64,000 nt of DNA from Paenibacillus sp. FSL R5-0490 (GCF_001956215.1 NZ_MRTQ01000001.1:328808-392807); one strand, 5' to 3'; positions 50,512 through 59,665 are shown, counted from the stretch's first letter. Notes: a model not told the origin generated them from the sequence alone. Made by a program: numbers and translations.

Positions 50512-51660
50512 ATGCCAGAGATTAATACTTTACAAGATCAATTAGCCGGCGCAAAAGAGAATATAAATACTTTAAAAGGGCTTTTGGAAGGGATAAGGAA
50601 AGATCGGGAAGCCATAAAGAATGTGGCGGGGATTGACTTTTTTACCGAATTTTCTCCTGCTTTTCTTTGTCTAAAAGATGAAATGATAAAAATGAAACAA
50701 ACAGCTCTTCAAAGGGAAGCAAAGCTTAGAGAGCTTGCATATGAGAAAGAACTTGAGATAAATAAATTAAAATCAAAACAGATAAATTTCAATCAATATG
50801 CTATTTATATCGAATATTTAAATGCGCAGCTTAAAAAGTTATCAGCTGCTAAAGACACTTTTAAAATAGATCTTATTAACAGCAATAAGAAAAAAGTCAA
50901 GGGTGAAATACAGAAAACACAACTATCCCTTGCAGAAATATTCAGCTGGTTAACAGACTTTTATGACATTAAAACTGTTATAGAGCATTCAATAAAACAT
51001 ATAGACCAATTACTTGAAGAAAATGAGAATGCTGGTGTAACGCACAGACAAGAAGAGTTGGATCCGAATATGAATATTATAGGAAGGTGGTTGAAAAAAA
51101 TGGGCTGGTTATTTTTTAGCAGAGAAAAGGAAGAGCAGTACAAAGCAAAACTTACTGAGCTGCAGGAAGTAATTTCTCAGTTGAGGGACGAACTTGTGCA
51201 TTATAAAGGAACATTCGAAGAGGTATATGATCGATTACTGGAAAAGGAACATTCGGAAAACGAATTTAAAAGCAGCGTAAAGGAATTAAATGATATTTAC
51301 CGTCAGTTTATTGAAGTGGAAAAGAAATATCATTCAGAGTCGGAAGAACTCAATAACATGCTGGCTAAATATAGGGAAAAGGACATAGTAAGTCAAAAAA
51401 AGATCGAACAATTAGAATCTGAGCTGCATGAATTGCGGTTAAAAGAAAATGAAAATTTAGTTAATAAAGAATCTGCTGTAAAACCTTCAAAGCCGAAGGA
51501 AGCTAAAATGCAGCGTTCATCTCAAATGCAAAGATCACCGCAAGTAAAAAGAAAGACGGAGATTGAAAGAAATCAAGATTTTGAAATGCATGGTTCGCTG
51601 CCTGTTCCTCCACAATCAGCGACAACGATGTTTAACCCTTTTAAATATTCGAAAAAATAA
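50512..51660 (+). CDS. Long coiled-coil protein of unknown function
   Basis: 382 aa; AGGAGGGAG precedes the ATG. Heptad-rich helices at about residues 1-35, 55-100, 200-330; a short hydrophobic WLKKMGWLFFSREKE near 190-204 may be amphipathic. The C-terminal ~60 residues are basic and disordered (SQMQRSSQMQRSP-like, then PVPPQSATTMFNPF). No recognised family, no Cys. It is followed at once by a 42-aa basic peptide gene and a JAMM gene, probably one transcript. Position between a sigma-K coat-like gene and the glycosylation genes suggests a spore-surface scaffold. Confidence 0.7.
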   Translation: MPEINTLQDQLAGAKENINTLKGLLEGIRKDREAIKNVAGIDFFTEFSPAFLCLKDEMIKMKQTALQREAKLRELAYEKELEINKLKSKQINFNQYAIYIEYLNAQLKKLSAAKDTFKIDLINSNKKKVKGEIQKTQLSLAEIFSWLTDFYDIKTVIEHSIKHIDQLLEENENAGVTHRQEELDPNMNIIGRWLKKMGWLFFSREKEEQYKAKLTELQEVISQLRDELVHYKGTFEEVYDRLLEKEHSENEFKSSVKELNDIYRQFIEVEKKYHSESEELNNMLAKYREKDIVSQKKIEQLESELHELRLKENENLVNKESAVKPSKPKEAKMQRSSQMQRSPQVKRKTEIERNQDFEMHGSLPVPPQSATTMFNPFKYSKK

Positions 51661-51687
51661 CAGTGTATAGACAAGGAGTGTATAGGA

Positions 51688-51816
51688 ATGAAACGTCAGG
51701 AAATTCAGGAAATGTACAAGAAAGCAAAATCGGTAGCTGCTGGCAGCGGCAGAAGAAAGAAAAAAGCAGCTGCTAAACCGGCACAGCCCCAATATAAAAG
51801 GTGCTGCGGGAGATAA
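51688..51816 (+). CDS. Small basic Cys-ending protein (42 aa)
   Basis: Reads MKRQEIQEMYKKAKSVAAG, a KKK/AAAK middle, and ends PQYKRCCGR. AAGGAG lies nine bases before the ATG. About a third of residues are Lys/Arg, and the twin Cys near the end could cross-link. It starts 27 bases after the coiled-coil gene and its end lies within the open frame of the JAMM gene, in another register. No family recognised; small, Lys- and Cys-rich peptides are common in spore coats. Confidence 0.6.
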   Translation: MKRQEIQEMYKKAKSVAAGSGRRKKKAAAKPAQPQYKRCCGR

Positions 51817-51835
51817 ATTCCCTTTTAGCCATGGA

Positions 51836-52228
51836 ATTCGGCTGCCGAGGAAATTATACGGCCAAATGCTGGGTCATGGTGAAAAAGAATTGCCCTATGA
51901 AGCATGCGGGTTATTATCAGGTTCAAAGGAATCTATAAAGACAGTATGGAAAGCGATTAATAATCAGCGTAAAAGAAACTCTTTCGAAATAAATGAAGCA
52001 CAGTTCACATCAATTTTGTACGATATGGTGAAAAAGAAGGAATGCTTTATGGGCATTTACCATTCTCATCCAACAGCACCACCAATACCCTCCAATGACG
52101 ATATACGCCATGCATTTCCAGATAAAGTTTACTTTATCATCTCTTATGCTAAAAAAAAGCCAACAATTAAATGTTATAAGATTAATAAAGGTAAAGTTCT
52201 GCCTATCAGAATCATCCTAACAGATTAA
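51836..52228 (+). CDS. JAMM (Mov34/MPN, M67-type) metallopeptidase with unclear start
   Basis: The JAMM motif is complete: YHSHPTAPPIPSNDD (HxH-x7-SxxD), with the upstream Glu in YEACGLLSG. The only standard start is ATG 51866, but the frame is open from 51737 and the codons before it read FPFSHGIRLPRKLYGQ, which matches the first strand and helix of M67 proteins. ATG 51866 would cut this off. I set the start at the in-frame ATT 51836 (IRLPRKL) as a minimum; an ATT start, or +1 frameshift from the 42-aa gene, would have to be assumed. Predicted zinc isopeptidase/deubiquitinase-like fold; substrate unknown, perhaps a spore-surface protein. Confidence 0.65.
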   Translation: MRLPRKLYGQMLGHGEKELPYEACGLLSGSKESIKTVWKAINNQRKRNSFEINEAQFTSILYDMVKKKECFMGIYHSHPTAPPIPSNDDIRHAFPDKVYFIISYAKKKPTIKCYKINKGKVLPIRIILTD

Positions 52229-52270
52229 CCATTCTTTATCCCATTCTAAACCAATTGCTTCCTAAAGAAG

Positions 52271-52296
52271 AACGGTCAACGATATTGTTGACCGTT
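52271..52296. terminator. Bidirectional terminator
   Basis: AACGGTCAAC/GTTGACCGTT, ten-base perfect stem, six-base loop. The TAA of the minus-strand glycosyltransferase gene begins at its edge. Confidence 0.75.
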
Positions 52297-52979
52297 TAAC
52301 TATTATCCCTTTCTTGTAAGATCTTTCTCATTTCAGGTTTATTTCCTTGAGCTCTGCAGTATCTGACTGCCAACTCAAGATTTGCTTTATAATTTCGGTT
52401 TTCAGAGGGTTTTGAACGGGGATGCCATAGATGATAGATGCTTTTGTTAATTCTTGAAAAATGACCGCAGAAGGTATTCATTGCAGCAGCAAAGGCATCG
52501 TCTTCACCGCCCCAGCCTTGAAAACGCTCGTCAAACCCTCCTGCAGCTTCGAAGCAAGCTCTTTTCATCACATTGATTCCTCCAACTGGAATAACCTTTC
52601 CTGTTTCCCTTGGGATTGCATCAATTTTTAAAGACAAAGGCCAATCAGCTTTTGTTTGAAGTAAGGCCCTGGTGCTTTTCCTTGTTAGATCAAGGACCTT
52701 ATTATAAGGAATTATCCAAGGTGTATTTTCAAGCATTTTTATAGCTTTATATATGCTCTGTGGGCAGCAAATAATGTCAGCATCCACAATAATTAGTATT
52801 TCACTTTTAGCATTTTTCGCAGCTTGGTTTACAGCCTTCGCTTTGTTGAAAGGAATGGTTGAGGAGGGAATTATTATTTCAGAATTTGGCAATATTTTTT
52901 TATAATATTGAGATGCCCATTTAAAAGCAAGTTTCCTTTGGCCATCATCAGAATAAAAAGGCATAATAATTGAAATCAT
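52296..52979 (-). CDS. Glycosyltransferase family 2 with galactosyltransferase-type C-terminus
   Basis: 227 aa from ATG 52979 (AAGGTGA about nine bases upstream; earlier GTG/ATG codons lie in the site). GT-A fold: ISIIMPFYSDDGQRKLAF, DxD motif IIVDADIICC at about residue 70, and GGINVMKRACFEAAGGFDERF followed by GWGGEDDAF, the galactosyltransferase C-terminal signature. No membrane segment; cytoplasmic. A mother-cell-type -10 (CATAAGATA) precedes it. Likely adds a sugar to spore-surface glycan or glycoprotein. Confidence 0.85.
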   Translation of the reverse strand: MISIIMPFYSDDGQRKLAFKWASQYYKKILPNSEIIIPSSTIPFNKAKAVNQAAKNAKSEILIIVDADIICCPQSIYKAIKMLENTPWIIPYNKVLDLTRKSTRALLQTKADWPLSLKIDAIPRETGKVIPVGGINVMKRACFEAAGGFDERFQGWGGEDDAFAAAMNTFCGHFSRINKSIYHLWHPRSKPSENRNYKANLELAVRYCRAQGNKPEMRKILQERDNS

Positions 52980-53027
52980 ATTCACCATCACCTTTTGAAT
53001 TAATTACCTCTCGAGGTTCTTTCAACT

Positions 53028-53036
53028 TATCTTATG
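53028..53036 (-). promoter_or_regulatory. Sigma-K-like -10 of the glycosyltransferase gene
   Basis: Minus strand CATAAGATA matches CATANNNTA; an AC lies 15 bases upstream instead of 16-17. Confidence 0.4.
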
Positions 53037-53088
53037 AAGAAAAGCCAGTTTGTTTACCGTTTTTGTCCAAGCATTAAGAAAAAAAATA

Positions 53089-53097
53089 CATATTGTA
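53089..53097 (+). promoter_or_regulatory. Sigma-K-like -10 of the methyltransferase gene
   Basis: CATATTGTA matches CATANNNTA, but no AC is found at 16-17 bases upstream. Confidence 0.3.
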
Positions 53098-53186
53098 TTA
53101 GTAGATACCAATCCTTGATGGAAACTCTAATTTCAAAATGTTTTGTAATATCAGAGATTCACAGAAAATAAGTTAGGGGGATGATA

Positions 53187-53912
53187 ATGAAAGACAGAAT
53201 ATCTGAGTTTTATAAAGGGGAATATGGAACTTCAGCAATGAAAAAACAAAAGAAACGAATTGATTGGATCATAAAAAATATCCAAGGCAGTCATGTACTG
53301 GATGTAGGATGCAGTCAAGGTATTATTCCTATTCTTATTGGAAGAGCGGGGAAGAAAGTTGTTGGCATTGATATTTCCGAAGAAGCAATACTTTATGGAA
53401 AAAAAGATCTCTCTAGTGAAAATGAAACTACCAGAAATATGGTTACATTGATCAAGCAGGATTTTTTAAGCTGGAATACAAAAAGCAGATTTGACACGAT
53501 AATTATAACTGAAGTTTTAGAACACTATCAAAAATCTAACGAAATTCTAGAAAAAGCTTATTCTCATCTTAATAATGGCGGAAAAGTTATCATAACTGTT
53601 CCATTTGGAATCAACCCCCATCCTGATCATAAAAGGACAGTTTATCTTAGTGAAATTTATGAGGAACTTTACCCTTTCTTTTCCCTAAAGGAAGTGAAGT
53701 TTATAGAAAATTGGATAGGGTTTACCGGGTATAAAAAGAAAAACATCCAGAAGAATATTGCTGACATTTATGTACCTATAGAAGTCATAAAAGAGGCAGA
53801 AAAAGGTTTCTATCAAATGGAACAAAGGCATCTTAAGATTAAACGGAATTTAAATAAAGAATTAGTTAAGTTAAAAGAACAGGAGGAGCATGGAAGTGAG
53901 CGGAAGGAATAA
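53187..53912 (+). CDS. Class I SAM-dependent methyltransferase
   Basis: 241 aa from ATG 53187; TAGGGGG lies seven bases before it and touches an earlier ATG at 53181. Motif I VLDVGCSQGIIPILIGRAG binds SAM, with VVGIDISEEAI (motif II acidic) and FDTIIITEVLEHYQKSNEIL, NGGKVIITVPFG after it. The C-terminal tail is Lys-rich helical (about 200-241). The UbiE/methyltransf_11/12 type does not fix the substrate; between glycosyltransferase genes it may methylate a sugar. Overlaps the heparinase-like gene by 23 bases. Confidence 0.85.
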   Translation: MKDRISEFYKGEYGTSAMKKQKKRIDWIIKNIQGSHVLDVGCSQGIIPILIGRAGKKVVGIDISEEAILYGKKDLSSENETTRNMVTLIKQDFLSWNTKSRFDTIIITEVLEHYQKSNEILEKAYSHLNNGGKVIITVPFGINPHPDHKRTVYLSEIYEELYPFFSLKEVKFIENWIGFTGYKKKNIQKNIADIYVPIEVIKEAEKGFYQMEQRHLKIKRNLNKELVKLKEQEEHGSERKE

Positions 53913-55578
53913 TCATCTTACAAGAATAGGAGTAAATAATCTCCTAAAGTTAACTTCCTGCGGCCCGAATAGTGAAAATATTGCTAACATAATTATGGAG
54001 GAAAAATTTTACCATAGCAGCGGGTTAGATGTTTTTCATCTGGGTGATTCAATTAATTGGAATTATAAGCATAGGAATAGTTCCAACACCTATCAGCTGT
54101 ACCTTCATTCCTTAAATCTTATTAGTTATCTGTGCAATGGTTATGAGGTCAGTAAAAATAAAAAGTATTTAACAAAGGCAAAAGATATCTTGGTTCAATG
54201 GATTGCGTTCAATAATTCTAAACGAAAGAAATCTAATTATGTGTGGTGTGACCATTCTGTTTCAAGCAGGGCAATCAATATCATCTATTTTTATAATCTT
54301 AGTGCCGGGGTTATTGATTTAGTGGAATTAAATATCCCGGCCCTGTTGGTAGCTCACGCAAATTTCTTAGAGAAAGATTCAAACTATAGGAAAAATAATC
54401 ATGGAATTATGTCTGACCGGGCATTGGCTGCATTAGCCGTTTCAATGAAGGAAAACCCCCGTTCAAAAAGTTGGATAAAGAAGTCCATAAGAAGGTTAAA
54501 AGAAGCTTATAGCAGAGACTTCAGCAATAAAGGAGTGCACCTGGAAAACTCACCTGATTATCATAGGATTGTACATGGAAAGCTGTTTTTACAAACAGAG
54601 GATTTTTTAAATAAACATGGCTATTCTTTAGGAAAAGATATTAAAAATAAGATAAAACTTGGAACAGAATATTATAAATATATTTTAAAGCCTGATTTAA
54701 GCTTCCCTTTAATTGGGGATACAAGCTTGGGTAACATGAAGAAAATTGACAAAGTATTTGATAGTTTCTGTGATAAAGAAGCTGGGATCGGAATTCTTCA
54801 GTGGAAGAGCAATGAAAATATTTCTGATTCCACATGGATTTCTTTTATTTGCGGTTATGGAAATAAGACTCACAAACACCTTGATGATCTATCATTTACT
54901 TTGTATTACAATTCTGATGATATTTTTGTAGATTCAGGTAAGTATAATTATGACAGGAACGACCCAATAAGAAAATATATGCTTTCTCCTCTAGCTCACA
55001 ATACACTTACAATTGAGGGTGATTCCTATAAAATTGAGACAGATAGGGCCGATTATCGAAAGCTGGGAATAGCAAACTTTACTAGTAATGACAAGTATGA
55101 TTTTATTAAGGGAATAAATTACTCTTATGAAAACAGTAAATTGGAACGATCCTTACTCTTTATAAAACCTTCACTATTGATTATTCTTGATAAATTTGAA
55201 GGTGCAAATGAAAAGAAATACCTTCAGAATTTTAATTTATCTCCTCAGATGAAAATCATAGACCAAAATGGAAATAAAATAACCTTAAAGTCTAATAATA
55301 GCCATATTCAAATTGAACAACTAGCTGGTTTCCAAAAACTATCTAAATATTATGGCGAAATAGAAAAAAATCGGGCTATTATTTCCGAAAAATTTTCGCG
55401 GATTATCAGCACAAAGCAATTAGAATTTAGCAAGCAGTCTAAAAAAGGAATATTTCTTACAGCAATTAGAATGGGTGACAAAACTGTCAGTGAAAGAAAA
55501 GAAAAAATTCATTTTAATGAACACACAAACATTCTAACTGTTACAAATGAAGCCCTAAATATCAAAATAAAAGTATAA
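53890..55578 (+). CDS. Heparinase II/III-family protein
   Basis: 562 aa; AGGAGG lies four bases before ATG 53890 (a GTG at 53896 is a possible alternative). Alpha-barrel half with NHGIMSDRALAALAV (NNHG-type Asn/His), then KGVHLENSPDYHRIVHG with the catalytic Tyr/His region; the beta-sandwich half has GNKTHKHLDDLSFTLYYNSD and VDSGKYNYDR, then SPLAHNTLTIEG, characteristic of heparinase II/III (PL12-like) proteins. No signal peptide, so it is cytoplasmic. Such proteins cleave or bind acidic polysaccharides, and in glycan biosynthesis loci they may edit uronate-containing chains. Fits with the nucleotide-sugar dehydrogenase nearby. Confidence 0.82.
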   Translation: MEVSGRNNHLTRIGVNNLLKLTSCGPNSENIANIIMEEKFYHSSGLDVFHLGDSINWNYKHRNSSNTYQLYLHSLNLISYLCNGYEVSKNKKYLTKAKDILVQWIAFNNSKRKKSNYVWCDHSVSSRAINIIYFYNLSAGVIDLVELNIPALLVAHANFLEKDSNYRKNNHGIMSDRALAALAVSMKENPRSKSWIKKSIRRLKEAYSRDFSNKGVHLENSPDYHRIVHGKLFLQTEDFLNKHGYSLGKDIKNKIKLGTEYYKYILKPDLSFPLIGDTSLGNMKKIDKVFDSFCDKEAGIGILQWKSNENISDSTWISFICGYGNKTHKHLDDLSFTLYYNSDDIFVDSGKYNYDRNDPIRKYMLSPLAHNTLTIEGDSYKIETDRADYRKLGIANFTSNDKYDFIKGINYSYENSKLERSLLFIKPSLLIILDKFEGANEKKYLQNFNLSPQMKIIDQNGNKITLKSNNSHIQIEQLAGFQKLSKYYGEIEKNRAIISEKFSRIISTKQLEFSKQSKKGIFLTAIRMGDKTVSERKEKIHFNEHTNILTVTNEALNIKIKV

Positions 55579-55632
55579 TAACCAACACGTTATTTAATTC
55601 TAATGAAAAAGTGATTCATAAGAAATTAACAT

Positions 55633-55670
55633 AAAAAAGTCCTCAAGTGTATCACTTAGAGGACTTTTTT
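55633..55670. terminator. Bidirectional terminator
   Basis: AAAAAAGTCCTC/GAGGACTTTTTT extended by AAGTG/CACTT inside. The stop codon of the minus-strand gene (55656-55658) lies in the stem. Confidence 0.9.
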
Positions 55671-56774
55671 AAAGTAGTTGTATATTTTTTTATAGGATTT
55701 TTGTTTATACAAAGTCTCAAATACAATTAGGTCATGATCTTTATTATTTAAATATTTACTGTACAAGCGGTAAATTCTATAAATTGTGTCTATGGATTCT
55801 TTTATATGTGTCTCCTTAACCTTTCCAAGTTTTTTTAAATACCAATTTTTAAAATAGTAATTAAATCTTTTATTCATATAAAGGTCGAGTAAACGGTGTT
55901 TCCTTAGAAAAGGCAGTCTATGCTTCTCCAGAAGCAGCCATTTATTATAGAATGATTTTGTTATAGTATTTGTAATTGAACCAGGAATTTCAGCGTAATA
56001 AATGTGAATTATACAATCTACTACTTTTAATTTATTACAATGTAATAATAGTTCAAGAAAAAAGAGCGAGTCTTGGCCTCCTGCCCCTTCAATCATCCTT
56101 AGATTATTCCTTAGAATTACTTCCTTTTTTATAATTAATGCTTGAATACTGTGTGTTTTTAAATCTGTATTAATAAGCCAATTTCTAGGGTGTACTGTAA
56201 CCTGAGCATTATTTCTTTTTGTGCAAAAATTATAATATTGAAAATGCTCTTCCTTTCTTCCAGAAACTTTAAGAATATCTCCAATAGATAAATCAAGATT
56301 TCTATCTTTTTTTAGTTCATTTAATAACATTGCATAGCCATCATTAACTGCTTCGTTATCAGGATCTAAAAAGGTAATATACTCTGAACTGGCTAATTCA
56401 ATTCCCTTATTTCTCGGTCTGGAAGCACTGCCGCTTCCCCCATTATGATAATAATAGGTCCGGATATTAGGATTTTCTCTCGCTAATATGTCAATGATTC
56501 TTAGGGTTTCTTTGTCTGAAGATCCATCATCAACTATAATAATTTCCATCTTTGTGAAAATACTGCTTCTTTTTAAACTTCGCATACATATATTTTTTAA
56601 ATATTTTCCATTATTATAAACGGGAATTACTACCGATAATAGGTAGCTGCTTTTTTCGTCTTGACTTTGGTTCCTAAAATCCATATCTGCATATTTAGCT
56701 TTTCCTTTAAGATATTCAGCATTTACGGGGTTACCAGATGGACCATCCTTTTTTGCTTTTTTTAACATGTCCAT
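55656..56774 (-). CDS. Glycosyltransferase family 2
   Basis: 372 aa. After a ~45-residue hydrophilic head: LLSVVIPVYNNGKYLKN, MEIIIVDDGSSDKETL, GSGSASRPRNKGIELASSEY and the metal site TFLDPDNEAV (DxD) at about residue 150, followed by SIGDILKVSGRKE and a ligand-side GAGGQDSLFFLELLLH. The C-terminal ~100 residues are Lys/Tyr-rich, possibly membrane- or partner-binding. Third gene of a minus-strand operon (dehydrogenase, CgeB-like, this), separated from the CgeB-like gene by 19 bases. AAAGGAA upstream. Confidence 0.88.
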   Translation of the reverse strand: MDMLKKAKKDGPSGNPVNAEYLKGKAKYADMDFRNQSQDEKSSYLLSVVIPVYNNGKYLKNICMRSLKRSSIFTKMEIIIVDDGSSDKETLRIIDILARENPNIRTYYYHNGGSGSASRPRNKGIELASSEYITFLDPDNEAVNDGYAMLLNELKKDRNLDLSIGDILKVSGRKEEHFQYYNFCTKRNNAQVTVHPRNWLINTDLKTHSIQALIIKKEVILRNNLRMIEGAGGQDSLFFLELLLHCNKLKVVDCIIHIYYAEIPGSITNTITKSFYNKWLLLEKHRLPFLRKHRLLDLYMNKRFNYYFKNWYLKKLGKVKETHIKESIDTIYRIYRLYSKYLNNKDHDLIVFETLYKQKSYKKIYNYFKKVL

Positions 56775-56793
56775 AAAATAAACAGTTCCTTTC

Positions 56794-58380
56794 TTAGAGA
56801 TTTATTTCATTCAGGATAGATTCAGAAGGAACCTTGCCTAAGGGGATATTTGGTATAAAATTGTATGGATTCACGCTGAATTTTTTATAAGAAACAGTTT
56901 TCTGCTGTAACGCTCCTAAATTTAGAAAATCACTGACTAATATATTCTTATTTCTAATGATGGAAGTGGGTATAATGAATGCAGAATTGTTTAATGTTTT
57001 GAAAAATGAATTGCCATTATTTTTAATTTGTAAGGAACCCTTATCATTTAATTCAAAGTAACTGTTTTTCGCTATTATAGGTGCATTTGAATATTTAAGT
57101 CCGTTCACTAAGTCTGTTAAGAAATGTGGTCCATAATAATTTGTACAGCTCATATAAGAAACATATTCATAATCCTTGGCATAACTAGATAGTTGAATAT
57201 TGGTTCCTTTTCTAATAATCAAATTAATATCGTTCTCTTTGGCCAATGTTTTGATGGATTGATTGATACTGTTTGAGGGAATAAATAATGTTAGATCCTT
57301 ATATTTATATTTTTGTCTTTTATAAGAATTTATTGTATTAATAGCCTCCCTGTACGTATTTACCAGGCTGAATACTTTAATCCTGGGAATTGTCAGTGGC
57401 TTTACACGCAGTTTACAATTTTTGGCGATAGTATAGAGGCGGTGAGAGTACGTATGGTGTTCCAACACATTCCGGATTCCCTGCAGCTCCTTTTTAGTTC
57501 TCCAATTTGAATTATTTAATGCTTTTTCAATTCCCTGAGATAATGACAATTGATCTTGTGCTACATACACAATATCGCTAAAGTAATGCTCGACTGCTTT
57601 TGAATAGTTGCTAATGACATATACGCCTGAAGCCAATAGCTCAAATACTCTCCTTGAACACATGGTAGGTGACTCTTTGACAGTGTTGACATTTAGGCAT
57701 ATTTTGTAAGATTTACTTCTTTCAATAAGTCTGTAATATGGAAGAGAGCCTTTTACATACCTCTGAAATTTACCAGGATATTTAAACGGAGAATTTCTTA
57801 TACTGTAATTTCGATCGTAAATATCTAAACCATATTTACTGGAGATACTGAGCATATTCTCCATATCAATTGTCCTTTCCAGGTGCTGATTTCCGTAATA
57901 GCTCCCGGCAAAGCAAATATTTTTATTTTTATGTTTTGACCTAGAAATGGGATTGTGGATTTGGGGTTGGGCAGCAAAAGGAAGAGTATAAATATTAGTA
58001 TGTGATAGCTCGTTTTTATACTTTGGGATGATATTTTCATCCGTTGTATATACATAGTCAAATAGCTTAGCAGTCTGGATAAAGTTATCAAAATGGACAG
58101 GATCTTCTTTGTTCCAAAAAACAGTTGGGATATTATTTTTCTTGCACCATTCCACCAGGCTGATAATTTCTTTAGATAATCCACGGATTTTATATTGCCA
58201 GCTGGAATCATTTCCTCTCCATGCAGATTCGACGAAAAGGAAATGCGGGCGCTCTCTGGTTAAAGTTTTTTTCCAGTCATTGGGCCCGAATTTAATCAAA
58301 GTGCATTCATGTTTGAAGCATTCATATGAGAATTCGTCTAAAATGCAGGCAACTCTTAGATCTTTCAAGTTTATTGCCAT
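56794..58380 (-). CDS. CgeB-like glycosyltransferase (spore maturation type)
   Basis: 528 aa from ATG 58380 with AGGAGG seven bases upstream; the open frame further up lies inside the preceding gene. First half is CgeB-like: VACILDEFSYECFKHE, FLFVESAWRGNDSSWQYKI, PTVFWNKEDPVHFDNFI, ICFAGSYYGNQHLERT and SRRVFELLASGVYVISNYS (GT-B donor site with RxFE). The last ~180 residues form a second, GT-A-like domain (IKVFSLVNTYREAINTI...) without clear catalytic motif. B. subtilis CgeB acts in spore crust maturation and glycosylation under sigma K. Same operon as the dehydrogenase. Confidence 0.85.
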   Translation of the reverse strand: MAINLKDLRVACILDEFSYECFKHECTLIKFGPNDWKKTLTRERPHFLFVESAWRGNDSSWQYKIRGLSKEIISLVEWCKKNNIPTVFWNKEDPVHFDNFIQTAKLFDYVYTTDENIIPKYKNELSHTNIYTLPFAAQPQIHNPISRSKHKNKNICFAGSYYGNQHLERTIDMENMLSISSKYGLDIYDRNYSIRNSPFKYPGKFQRYVKGSLPYYRLIERSKSYKICLNVNTVKESPTMCSRRVFELLASGVYVISNYSKAVEHYFSDIVYVAQDQLSLSQGIEKALNNSNWRTKKELQGIRNVLEHHTYSHRLYTIAKNCKLRVKPLTIPRIKVFSLVNTYREAINTINSYKRQKYKYKDLTLFIPSNSINQSIKTLAKENDINLIIRKGTNIQLSSYAKDYEYVSYMSCTNYYGPHFLTDLVNGLKYSNAPIIAKNSYFELNDKGSLQIKNNGNSFFKTLNNSAFIIPTSIIRNKNILVSDFLNLGALQQKTVSYKKFSVNPYNFIPNIPLGKVPSESILNEINL

Positions 58381-58405
58381 TTCTATGCCTCCTTCAATAT
58401 CCTCT

Positions 58406-59665
58406 TTAGGGTATGGGTGTTCCGACTTGCAGACATTTAAATCCTTTCTCGTTAAGGGCGTGTTTGTTAACAATATTGCGTGTATCTACAATAATACGTG
58501 TCTTGAAGAGATGTGACAGGGTATCAAAATCAGTGGATTTGTATAAATTATGGTCTGTCAGTATAACCACACAATCAGCCCCATTAACTGCCTCCTCTAT
58601 GGTACCGCATTTTCCTTCCAGCTCTTTTTGTACGTATGGATCATGCCATTTAATGTCATAGCCTTTTTTGCGAACTTTATCATATATGATCAGGGCAGGA
58701 CTCTCACGGAGGTCGTCGATATTTCCTTTATAAGCCAACCCCAATAAAGTAATAATAGGAGATTGTATGCCTTGTGTAGCTGAATCTATTAAATTCACAA
58801 TTCGGTCTGGCATGCTTTCATTAATTTCTCTTGCTGCTGTTATTAATTTTGTTTCATTGGGAGCTTGTTCGATAATGAACCATGGATCAACAGCGATGCA
58901 GTGTCCTCCAACACCTGGGCCAGGAGCGTGAATATTTACTCTTGGATGATAATTTGCAAGAGTAATGGCTTCCAGCATATTGATTCCGTATTTTTCTCCA
59001 ATAATAGCGAGTTCATTTGCTAGCGCTATATTTACATCGCGATAGGTGTTTTCAATCAGTTTTACCATTTCTGCTGTTCTGGCATCTGTCATATAAATAT
59101 TCCCTCTAACAAAATGCTTGTATAAAAAAACGGTGCGAAGACACGATTCTTCATTAATTCCACCGACGATTCGATCATTATTTAAGAGTTCTTCGAATAA
59201 TTTCCCTGGCAGTACTCTTTCAGGGGAGTGAGAAACGAATATTTCGTCTCCTATTTTAAAGGTTGATTTCTCAAGGATGGGGATTAAGATATCTTCTACG
59301 GTCCCAGGCGGCACGGTAGATTCTAAAATAACTAATGAGCCTTTCTTTAGATAAGGCAAAATTAAGCTGCAGGCAGAGTAAACATAAGTTAAATCTGCTT
59401 TTTTGTCAGGAGTCAGGGGTGTCGGGACTGCCAAAATATATGCATCTGCTTCAATAGGAGATGTTGATACAGTCAGCTTTCCTTCTTCCATTACCTTAAC
59501 TAATTTATCCTGCAGACCTGGTTCTTCAATATGAGCTTTATATTCATTGAGTAATTTGGTTACCTCTGGGTTTATATCCACTCCATGAACTTGCAGTCCA
59601 TGTTCTGCAAACATGACAGCAGTAGGCAAGCCGATATAGCCTAATCCCATTACACATAGTTTCAT
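58406..59665 (-). CDS. Nucleotide-sugar dehydrogenase (UDP-ManNAc/UDP-glucose 6-dehydrogenase family)
   Basis: 419 aa. NAD fold KLCVMGLGYIGLPTAVMFA, VHGVDINPEV; AVPTPLTPDKKADLT, ESTVPPGTVEDI, SPERVLPGK; TAEMVKLIENTYRDVNIALA with catalytic Lys/Asn; nucleophilic Cys in GPGVGGHCIAVDPWFI; LGLAYKGNIDDLRESPA near the end. GVGGHCIAVDPWF is closer to UDP-N-acetylmannosamine dehydrogenase (WecC) than to UDP-glucose dehydrogenase. It oxidises a UDP-sugar to a uronate, giving an acidic sugar for spore-surface glycan. First gene of a sigma-K operon; AGGTGATG upstream. Confidence 0.93.
   Translation of the reverse strand: MKLCVMGLGYIGLPTAVMFAEHGLQVHGVDINPEVTKLLNEYKAHIEEPGLQDKLVKVMEEGKLTVSTSPIEADAYILAVPTPLTPDKKADLTYVYSACSLILPYLKKGSLVILESTVPPGTVEDILIPILEKSTFKIGDEIFVSHSPERVLPGKLFEELLNNDRIVGGINEESCLRTVFLYKHFVRGNIYMTDARTAEMVKLIENTYRDVNIALANELAIIGEKYGINMLEAITLANYHPRVNIHAPGPGVGGHCIAVDPWFIIEQAPNETKLITAAREINESMPDRIVNLIDSATQGIQSPIITLLGLAYKGNIDDLRESPALIIYDKVRKKGYDIKWHDPYVQKELEGKCGTIEEAVNGADCVVILTDHNLYKSTDFDTLSHLFKTRIIVDTRNIVNKHALNEKGFKCLQVGTPIP

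Noticed and set aside
51816..51840. RF2-type programmed +1 frameshift joining the 42-aa gene to the JAMM frame
   Set aside because: The codon before the stop is AGA, not a slippery CTT, and no Shine-Dalgarno-like stimulator sits at the right spacing; kept only as a remote possibility in the findings.
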